Position numbers and translations under genes: made by a program | Shown: piece by piece, positions 56,001 through 64,000 of the stretch | Layout of the letters: every line of letters starts with the position of its first letter | Numbering within the stretch: the first letter of the stretch is position 1 | Notes under the pieces: generated by a model | The model's database searches: none | What the model was told of the DNA's origin: nothing | The model's input: the letters and a program-made list of their open reading frames with translations, nothing else | DNA from: Haliclystus octoradiatus | Lineage: Eukaryota > Cnidaria > Staurozoa > Stauromedusae > Haliclystidae | Assembly (NCBI GenBank): GCA_916610825.1 | Contig: OU744453.1 | Coordinates: 19,708,801-19,772,800 of the forward strand | DNA length: 64,000 bases | Direction of reading: 5' to 3'

Positions 56001-59000
56001 AGCATGCTTCAATCGATGTTATTCTCACTATAATAATGTCCTTCCATAAGTCAGTAACCTAAACAACTGTCAGGCACTTTTCAAGGAAACATTTGGTCCC
56101 ATGCACAATTATGGTTTGTATAGACCCCTGGAGTTGGACACAATTAGCTACATAGATGCATCTGACGAGGCGTGAATAGATTACATTGAACAGACACATT
56201 GAATGCTGAATTGGATCGAGACTAAAACAGAATATGAATTGCTGGTAAAATGATGCCCTCACGAATCAAGTTTATCAGCAGTTCAGCAACTTATGCTAAA
56301 CTGCAAATTTAATGAACAAGTAATAATGTTAGGATATAAAAATGAAGACAATGCAATTAGAGGTCTGCATTGGATTGGAGTGGGCATTGGTAATCTGAAT
56401 TTTTGCAAAAAATAAATAATCTGAATCTGATCTGATCCAACAGAATCCGTATCCGAGTAATGTACAATCTTCCACTCTGTTTATGGTCATATGATATCAA
56501 AAACAGTGAAATTGCTATAAAATGTTCATAAAAATAGCTCAAATAACTCAACATCAAGAATATTAAAAATCAAATACAGTCCAAAGACATCCTGGAAAAG
56601 TAGAGTCTGATCCGATTGGAGAATAAAAATCCAATCTGAATAATAAAAAATTCAGCAGACAGAAAATGAACACAATTTGTCAAAACAATATGAGTAAAGG
56701 TTTTCATTACTGAAACATATTGAAACCTGTATAGTGTATAGGCCTATAACAGATGATTCATGGATAACATATAAGAAGATAAGCACTTGTTTCTGCACAT
56801 TAGCCGTCATCAAAATCCAAAATAGTTCCATTTTGTTTTATATCATAATATTTCTGCCCTAATCCTTTGTTTTAATTTATTTAGAGTCCGGATGGTCGCT
56901 TCTTAGCATGTGGTGCAGTTGATGGTATTATTAATATCTTTGATTTGGCGTCGCAAAAACTCTTACACACACTAGAAGGTATGTTGGCATTGATGTTCGA
57001 AAATGAGATACACCTCTATAGAGCAACAACCTGTCCTTATTGATCACTCTAGCAATATCTAAAGTAGTATTTTCTATTAAATCAACCCTGTATATAAAGG
57101 ATCACCTGTCTATAGTGGTCAATTTATTGACCTCTCGTAGATGGCTGTTATATACAGGTTCCACTGTAATATGAACATGTATATACAAGCAGGATGATGT
57201 GTATCTGTAAATGTCTGAAACAACCCTAATTATTTGTGCACTACGTTCCACTCGAGCAATTTCCAATGCCAAACATTAACAATTTCAATTCAACACTGTG
57301 ATGTGTGAAATTTTACCCCCCAGCAGAAACCCTAAATCCCTTTTTCCTGTCACATGGGTAATATTAATTACTTTTTAAATCAGATCATCAGACTGGATTA
57401 CGATTCATATTTTTCTCTTACACAATATAGTTTTATGAAAACCTTTCTAGGTGAGAGTTTATACATTGCGCTACACAAACATCTTTGAGCCTACAGTATA
57501 ACCTGTTGAAGTGCAATTTTGGATTAGTGAAATCTCCACTTGATATTCATTAATATTATCTATTTTAGGTCAAATCCTTCAATTTCTATTAAATGAAAGT
57601 CATTTGTTTTGCGCTTAAAGGGGCATCATTGACTGGCGGTCGCTACGAGCTAAATTTTGAAACATCCTTACTCGTAGCGGATTTCAACAATCAATGTCAA
57701 TCATAGCTTCAAATTTCATGTTCTCGATACAAGAACAATATGAACGACAGCCGTAATTTAATCACAAGCAAGATTCTAAGCGTGTAGCACCCACCATTCA
57801 TTTCGCCCTTTCAAGCGGGTTAATACAGTAACATAACCATCTAATTTAATGTTTTGGTTTCATGTAGGTCATGCCATGCCTATTCGATCATTAGCCTTCT
57901 CGCCAGACTCACAGCTCTTGATCACAGCATCTGATGATGGGCATATTAAAATGTACGATGTACAACATGCTAACTTGGCAGGAACACTGGCTGGTCATGC
58001 CTCGTGGGTCTTAAGCATTGATTTCTCACCGGATAATACACATTTTGTTTCTGGGTAAGTCAACACATTATGCTCACGTGTAGTTTCATACCATAATCAT
58101 GTAATCAAAACCCGATATGCTTGAAGCTTTTTTTTGACAGAACGGTACATAGTAAACAAAATATGATTATAATAATTTATAATAGAAAAAAGGAATTGTT
58201 TACAGAGAGAATAATACATAAGTAAACACTTAGTCAAATATGTTTTTGATATTTGAGGAGACACTTAAAAACCTGGCACTGACTCACTAGTTAACAGCTT
58301 TCATCCCAGCGGCAATGCTACTCCACTTACAAATATCAGCGTGTTTGAATGAATGTTAGGATGGCTAGGCTCAATGTGGAATTGTGATACTGTTGTTGGA
58401 ATAGTAATAGTGTGTTCTGGTCAATCTGGTGGACAGTGGTTTAAGAAACATCCATGAACATTCAAATGGCATGTTGTCAATGGACATTTTCATGACCAAT
58501 TCATGGAGATAGGGCGGTAAAAAATGTTATCCGATTCAACATATTCTTAATCATTATCTAATGTGGATATGGTCCAATAAGTTTAATGTTAGTCCATCCT
58601 TTTAGAAACATCTATATCTAAATACATATACATTATAAAATCTATATACATTGCTAGATTGACCACTTTATACATGTGGCCATTATGAAGAGGTGACCGC
58701 CATCACAGGTTTGATTGTCTAGTAAAATGTAGTAATGTAGACGGTGTCGCCCTACCGAAGGCACCCGTACCACTTATCTATTTCTAGATGAGTGGCTTTC
58801 TTTTGCTGAGAGCAATGATTTTAAATGCTCTTTGTTGATCTCAGCCGCGACACCGCAGATCAATTTCAACAGATTTCATGGCAGATAGGTCTCGATCGTC
58901 AATGGGCAACGATGCGCCGCAGCTACTCACAATGAAATTCCCTCTGGACCATTCTACCCGCCATCAGAAGATGGTACTCATTTGATGTTTCAGATAAAGT

Positions 59001-62000
59001 CAAGGCTGAGTTGACCTTCGGGGGATTTGAACCACAGTCGATCAGATATGATCCGATCTGAAGTTCGGTTACTCTGCCATCTGAGCTAGTCCTCCTTACA
59101 TTACTGATACTAATCCATTGTACAGTACCTTATATATATATTTAATATTTAAAGAAGAAAAGCCTCACTCATCTTCGATGATTTTCAGGAGGTTCCTCGA
59201 AATAGAATTAACAATGAAAATAAGTAAAATTAAGTAACATAATAAATTAAAAATATAGAGAACAACATGAAATAAATATTTAACTAGAAGATAAGAACAT
59301 AAAATCTTCTGCTAACATTTTAATTGAATTAGTTTATAAGAACATTGAACGTTTTAGGGTATTTTTAAAAATGGTAAATGACGATAATTGTCTAATGCTT
59401 TTTTCTATGCTGTTCCATTCTTCAGCGAACGTAAAATGTGTCAAATATGTACCCCATTTGGATTTTGATAATGGTTTTCTTAAATCCTTTCTATACCTAG
59501 TATTATGGGTATGTACCGCTGCGCCGTCAGTAAAGTTAAAATCAGTGTCAATTAATTTATTTATGCATTTATAAGCTAATTAACGTCTATCATAACTGCG
59601 TTTCACACATAACGTGGACCATTTCAGTTCTTTCAGAGCGTCTGAGGGAGATGAAAATTTATCTTTTTGTAGTATGACTTTCGCAGCTTTATTTTGTAAT
59701 GTTTGTAGGGAATCCATAAGTACAGCGTTGCCTTTATCTCCCCACACGATACTAGCATAATCAAAATGAGGCTTTATCATTGTATTATAAAAAATAATCC
59801 TTGCAAAATATGGTAAATATTGATTAATCCGCCTTAATATTGCAATTTTATGACAGACTTTTGATTTGATGTTCCGTATATGATCTTTCCAAGTTAGATT
59901 ATTATTTAACATTACCCCTAAATATTTGAAATGATCAACATTGTTAATTATTTTGCCGTAGATTGTCAATTCAATGTTAGAGTAAGATGAAAGTTTACGA
60001 GGGCTACCCATAATCATTAACTTGGATTTAGTAGTATTTACTGTCAATTTATTATTCCTAAACCATTGCAAGATTTGGGATAAGTCATTGTTTAATTTTT
60101 GTTTTAATCCATCAGATGTACTGTCTTGACAAAATATGACAGTATCATCTGCAAACAATGTAATATCAGTGTGTTTGAGACAGTTAGGAATGTCATTGAT
60201 GTATATTAAGAATAATAATGGTCCTAATATTGAACCTTGTGGAACACCAACTGTAATAGGTGATGTAGATGATGAGCACTGACCAACTTTTGTAACTTGA
60301 GAGCGATGAGTCAAATACGATTTGAACCATTGGAGACAATGATTTGATAGTCCAAGTCCTTGAAGCTTACGATGTAGAATAGTATGATCGACTGTATCAA
60401 ATGCTTTAGCCAAGTCTAGAAAAATTGCACCTGTAACGTTACCATTTTCCATGTTATTTAACACATTGTCTGTAAATTTGGATAACGCTATTGTAGTTGA
60501 TAAATTTGGTCTAAAGCCAAATTGTTTGGGAGTAATTAGATTATTCGATTTTAGGAAATTGTACAATTGATCGTGGACAGTTCTTTCAAGAATTTTACTA
60601 ATTGCTGGCAGTACTGATATCGGTCTATAATTTGTAGAATCCAATTTTTTTCCAGATTTGAACAGCGCAACGACTTTGGCACATTTCCATAAAGAAGGGA
60701 ACTCTGCTTCAGAAATAGATAAATTAATTAATTTTGTAATAATAGGAGCAATAATAATCGATGAATCTTTCAATAGCCTTGTACTGATTTTATCGAGACC
60801 AACTGCTTTGTGGGTTTTAAGTTTGTTCAATTGCTTTCGAATATAGCTTTCTTCGACATATTCTATTGAAAATGCCGGCAACGGAGAATTTAAATTAATT
60901 GCAACTGGTAATTCATTGGATTTAAATTTAACAGCAAGCTTCTGACCAATTGTTGTAAAGAAATTGTTCAAGCAATTAGCGATATCTTGTGGTTTTGATA
61001 AAAGAATACCATCTTGAAGTAAGCTGGTGGGTCCAGAACCATTACCAGTCGATTTTTGTGGGAAAATATTTTTCAATGATTTCCACATATCAACAGAATT
61101 ACCTTTTGAATTTTCAATCAAATTTGTGAAATAAGCAGACTTTGCTGATTTGACCTTATTGTTTACTAGATTTTTAAGTTTCTTAAAAGTTTGCCAATGA
61201 TAACTGGAATTCGAATGAACAGCTTTCCTATGGTGGTAGTCACGGGTCTCAATAAGATTCGATAATTCCAAGGTCATCCAAGGACACGGATTTCCTTCAA
61301 CATTATTAGATTTAAAATTACGTTGAATTAAAATTAAATCTAATTATAATCTAATCTAATAAAATTAAATTTAATTAAAATTAAAATTATTATTTTTTAG
61401 TTTATACCAAGTTTCTAAGACGAATGGATAAGTAGTTTTTTGAGAATTGTGAATTTGAATTGTGACCGTTTCAAATATTGAAAAACGGAGATTCGAAGTT
61501 AAGTGAGACGTCACTTGATGTCTATCTTCTTATCACAATGAATGAGCGCGATATGACCACAATGTTTTGTTCGAGATTTCAAATGGTCACTTTTCAAGCG
61601 CTTGTTTCTCAAAAACCAACTTATCCATTCGTCGTAAAAATTGGCAAAGTAATTGAGGCACTTAGTACATTAAGTTAAGTGGTATATCTTTATTTTCATG
61701 AGTCAACCCTATTATGGTATGGAATTGATGAAAGCAAAAGTCAAGTTTGATTTGCTCGAAATTCATGTTTTGGTGAATTTTCAGTCCTAGATCACTCAGA
61801 AATAAATGTTTGCAACTTTGCATACTGAGCTCAAAATAGCAATTTCCTCATCTTCAGCACTTTTGCTGCAACTTTATATTTTTAATAAACAGAGATTACT
61901 TCATGGGTAATTAATCTGCGAAGCGAGGCTATTTTCTTTTTACCCAATAGCCAACGAGATTTCAAAATTTAATATTTTATACAAATTATATTGAATTAGA

Positions 62001-63402
62001 ATAAAAGGATCATCATCTGGGTTGTCGATTTCTTTTCAAATCAATTAAATCCCCCTAATGACTAATCATCATAATCAAACCCTTTTATGAAACATTTATT
62101 TTCCAGGTTTTTTTTACCTTTTTGCCAGAAAGCAAGGAAATTGTGATCGCAAGTATCATTTTTCTGTTACGCGAGAGAGAAAGTGATACGTTTCACTGAA
62201 TGGCTAAATGAAAATAACGCTGCAGGTCAACAATGGTAAATATCGCTGGGTGTTAAGTATATAAAGACTTTTCTATTCATCGTTTGTTTAGATCTAGTGA
62301 TCAAAGTGTTAAAGTATGGGATGCAGGTAGCCGTCAATGTGTTCAAACATTTTACGAACACTCTGATCAGGTAGGCAAGCATGAATGCATGTAATGTTTG
62401 AAAGTATACAACTGAGAAACTTGTAAACATTTAACTATTATATTCTACAAGAAATCGTATTAAACGCATTCAAAAGTAAAGTATCACCTAATAAGGCACC
62501 CGTACCATTCTTTTAGTTCTAGAGGAGTAACCATTTGACTCATCAGTAAATTCTTATTAAAGTACTACTGATCTCATTCGTAACAAATGTTGCCAATCAC
62601 CGCATCTCTTGTACTATCTCTATTCCCTGTGACCATAGATTATTGAATATTCTAATACTCTAGGCTCTGTCATGTATCATGGATATTGCTTGATCAAGGC
62701 TGAATTGAAGTCGAGGGGATTGAAACCAATAGATCCCGGGAATAGATCAGGTCTTGTATCTGAGCTAACCTAACCCCCTGAATATAGGCATCTTGAAGGC
62801 ACCTCTAGCATTGTGTATTCATTTATGCATGAATACATAAATACACTCCAAATCAACTTAACTATTGAGACCCCAACCCCGAAAGAATACTTACCAGCTA
62901 ACTAAATGAACCACAGTTAAAAGGCATGTTTTTGCACCGTAATAAATTGGGCTTTAAATCGCAAGTAAATGTAAAAGGAGAGTTCTGGGACAATGGAATT
63001 ACCATTTTATAAGGCCATTGAAGCAATTGAAACAATGAAGCTAACTTTAATGGCTTCCTTTTAAGTAAGTCCTTCTTTTGAAAGTGTATGTGTGCGTGTG
63101 TGGACATCACGCGTGCTGGATTAATTGTGTTTATTGAGTTTACATCACCATGTTGTGCATTCCACGTTGCATGCAAATGTCATTGACTTACTGCGGCAAT
63201 AAACTATCGTACACGCTCAAGCCCCGTGAATCATCCCATCACAACTGCACCAGGTGTCACCCTCTTTCCCGATTTGTTTAGCATTTATTAATTTCAAATT
63301 GTATATTCTTAGGTATGGGGTGTCTGTTACAATAACAATGGCTCAAAGATTGCTTCTGTATCAGACGACAAATCAATTTGTGTATATGATGTACCAATGT
63401 GA
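47087..63402 (+). CDS. WDR61: WD40 protein WDR61 (SKI8/SKIC8), 10 coding exons
   Basis: Exons 47087-47089 (ATG only), 47178-47205, 50287-50392, 51447-51532, 54509-54595, 55702-55850, 56885-56978, 57868-58054, 62292-62370 and 63313-63402; 909 nt, 302 residues (human 305). All junctions are GT/AG in matching phase. Repeated WD40 signatures are [97 protein letters not shown] and [13 protein letters not shown], which form a seven-bladed propeller. The protein is a subunit of both the SKI complex (cytoplasmic exosome mRNA decay) and the PAF1 elongation complex. Introns 2, 4 and 8 are long (3.1, 3.0 and 4.2 kb) and filled with mobile elements. AATAAA signals are at 63729-63738. Confidence 0.97.
47268..47662 (-). 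repeat. SINE family 1, full length
   Basis: On the minus strand the head AGGAGGATTAGCTCAGATGGCAGAGC and B box GGTTCAAATTCCC are clear, and the body ends in ggcgacaccgtctacattac. It lies in WDR61 intron 2, just after exon 2. Confidence 0.85.
48006..49254. mobile_element. DNA transposon-derived element with TAGGGGAGAGCGGGGTGAA ends, about 1.25 kb
   Basis: The left end reads TAGGGGAGAGCGGGGTGAAT and the right end is its inverse with one mismatch over 25 bp. A related inverted TGAAT/CGGAA block lies just inside. No transposase frame. The superfamily is undetermined because no clean target duplication is seen. In WDR61 intron 2. Confidence 0.75.
51675..54150. repeat. MITE family A copy split by the 2.3-kb foldback
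   Basis: The left part, 51675-51770, begins acagtcaaacatgttatagc. The right part starts after 54075 and ends tacaggttttactgta. Both parts match consecutive segments of the family. Confidence 0.85.
51771..54075. mobile_element. Foldback element, 2.3 kb, arms of about 1.05 kb, TTAA-flanked
   Basis: Arms 51771-52812 and 53024-54075 are near-perfect inverse copies with scattered single-base differences. The spacer is about 211 bp. The ends are AGTGCACATGACACC and its inverse, with TTAA on both sides (51767-51770 and 54076-54079), as in piggyBac-type insertion. Frames of 60-78 codons in it have no recognisable domain. It sits in WDR61 intron 4, inside an older MITE A copy. Confidence 0.93.
55080..55505 (+). 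repeat. Tandem array of palindrome-rich units (GTTCATGAAC)
   Basis: About three units of 115-125 bp, each with two or more TTCATGAA palindromes, then cacaaagatttcatga, caggaaccacttcat and gtgaaatttcctg. Looser arrays of the same motif are near 51200-51350 and 58440-58510. In WDR61 intron 5. Confidence 0.8.
57003..57174. repeat. MITE family A, copy 14
   Basis: Interior ctatagtggtcaatttatt and the end atatacaggttccactgta are clear. In WDR61 intron 7. Confidence 0.75.
57496..57828. repeat. MITE family B copy split by a TTAA-flanked MITE
   Basis: The left part (cagtataacctgttgaagtgc) and right part (gcgggttaatacagta) are the two ends of family B. The 191-bp insertion between them accounts for the gap. 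Confidence 0.7.
57619..57809. mobile_element. piggyBac-like MITE nested in MITE B
   Basis: The left end AGGGGCATCATTGACTGGCGG follows TTAA (57615-57618). The right end is the inverse of AGGGCGAAATGAATGG, followed by a damaged TTCAA. Same family as 41146-41344 but more diverged. Confidence 0.65.
58640..58722. repeat. MITE family A, partial copy
   Basis: gctagattgaccactttatac..gaagaggtgaccgccatcacaggtttgattgt; directly abuts the SINE family 1 copy. Confidence 0.65.
58723..59097 (-). repeat. SINE family 1, full length
   Basis: On the minus strand A box CTAGCTCAGATGGCAGAG and B box GGTTCAAATCCCC, body and gtctacattact tail, as at 36436 and 47268. In WDR61 intron 8, next to the LINE. Confidence 0.85.
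59160..61325 (-). pseudogene. 5'-truncated non-LTR retrotransposon (LINE, Jockey/CR1-group type) reverse transcriptase
   Basis: The frame runs from about 61325 down through 59580 (the part from 61277 has 565 codons). It carries reverse transcriptase blocks in order: [61 protein letters not shown] and the catalytic FADD in [11 protein letters not shown]. Downstream are [16 protein letters not shown] and [11 protein letters not shown] single in-frame stop at 59580-59582 interrupts it; the same frame then continues with LINE-like C-terminal sequence to a stop at 59334-59336. The endonuclease is absent: sequence ends in [10 protein letters not shown] at the truncated side, next to AT-rich repeats. 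The 3' UTR contains a small hairpin near 59160-59200. It lies in WDR61 intron 8, antisense to the host. Confidence 0.93.
62475..62785 (-). repeat. Diverged SINE related to family 1
   Basis: Shares aaggcacccgtacca, tctagaggagta and caaggctgaattgaa with family 1 and has tgagctaacctaacccc at the head. The B-box region reads ggattgaaacc on the plus strand. In WDR61 intron 9. Confidence 0.55.
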
Positions 63403-64000
63403 ATATATATGGACTATCGATAATCGTAGACTTTGATGCAAGAAACAAGGATGAATCTATTTAGCATACTTTATAAGCAAATGATCCTGATGTTTATTAT
63501 AAATAATTCAAGAAGCTTATAATATAATTATTTGCACAGTCATGAATAGAATGAAACTGTTTTCTGGTTTTAAGATCAGAATAGAATTCCCAACAATAAC
63601 ACGCTGTTCTTTGTTTTTCTCGATTTTCATGGTAGACATATCTTAATCTTACTTGTTTGTATACTAATATTATCAGAGAGTATTATCAATATAATCCAGT
63701 TACCATGCTATATAATTATACATATAGTAATAAATAAACGATAATATCAGACATTCATATTCGCTACTGTTAGTTTCATGCCAAGGCGATCACCAGGCAA
63801 TTTAATCTGGGAAAAATATGTGATACATTCTATCAAGATATTATAATAGAACCAAGATAGTCTAACTCAGATTTGTGTTTTAAAGAGTTTTTAAACAGGC
63901 CATAATATTGTCTTACCTTTGTGAAAATCAACCAAATTAAAGGTATTTAACATCCTCAAGTATTGAATAATTCAAATTTAAAACAGCATCTTCGTCCGAC
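63403..64000. other. WDR61 3' UTR and following sequence
   Basis: Two AATAAA signals at 63729-63738 give a 3' UTR of about 330 nt. From about 63845 to the window edge the sequence closely resembles 11970-12125, including a minus-strand CAAAGGTAAGAC donor-like block. Confidence 0.6.

Overview
This window comes from an AT-rich, intron-rich animal genome. Seven genes can be rebuilt exon by exon with GT/AG junctions and matching phases. Five of them are close relatives of single-copy bilaterian genes: G6PD, CEP41, C12orf56, TMBIM4 and WDR61/SKI8. The gene sizes, the short exons in introns of 0.3-4 kb, and the many MITEs, tRNA-derived SINEs, Penelope-like and hAT-like elements suggest an invertebrate bilaterian, probably marine. 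I cannot name the species.

Layout. 223-8891 (+) is the 3' 11 coding exons of glucose-6-phosphate dehydrogenase; its N-terminal exons lie before the window. 9598-11169 (-) is an intronless core-2/I-branching type glycosyltransferase that converges tail to tail with G6PD. 12972-24907 (-) is CEP41 in 12 coding exons. 25228-31713 (+) is a C12orf56 orthologue in 9 exons, divergent from CEP41 over a 320-bp interval. 32643-37399 (-) is an 11-finger C2H2 zinc-finger protein in 3 coding exons. 41996-42110 (-) is a candidate first exon of an unrecognised gene. 42674-46330 (+) is TMBIM4 in 7 exons. 47087-63402 (+) is WDR61 in 10 coding exons; the first contains only the ATG. No pathway joins the genes: they cover redox metabolism, Golgi glycosylation, cilium/centrosome, transcription, Golgi/ER calcium and cell-death control, and RNA decay/transcription elongation.

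The rest is mainly mobile DNA, often nested. WDR61 intron 4 has a 2.3-kb foldback with ~1.05-kb arms and TTAA flanks, sitting in an older MITE. WDR61 intron 8 has a tRNA-derived SINE and a 5'-truncated LINE. CEP41 intron 8 has a 282-bp hAT-type MITE with a perfect 8-bp target duplication, and a 2.4-kb hAT-type element carrying four CCAAT+octamer promoter-like modules. G6PD intron 8 has a Penelope-like GIY-YIG fragment between 232-bp inverted arms in AAT microsatellites, then a 46-bp perfect palindrome that contains a hammerhead ribozyme fold. A second hammerhead lies in TMBIM4 intron 6. A ~1.3-kb uninterrupted (TAA)n tract lies at 38000-39300.

The most interesting material is the set of hammerhead-bearing repeats, the octamer/CCAAT array in a transposon, and the kilobase foldback. 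None is a proven new system. All exon calls rest on reading conservation and splice signals by eye, without alignment software.
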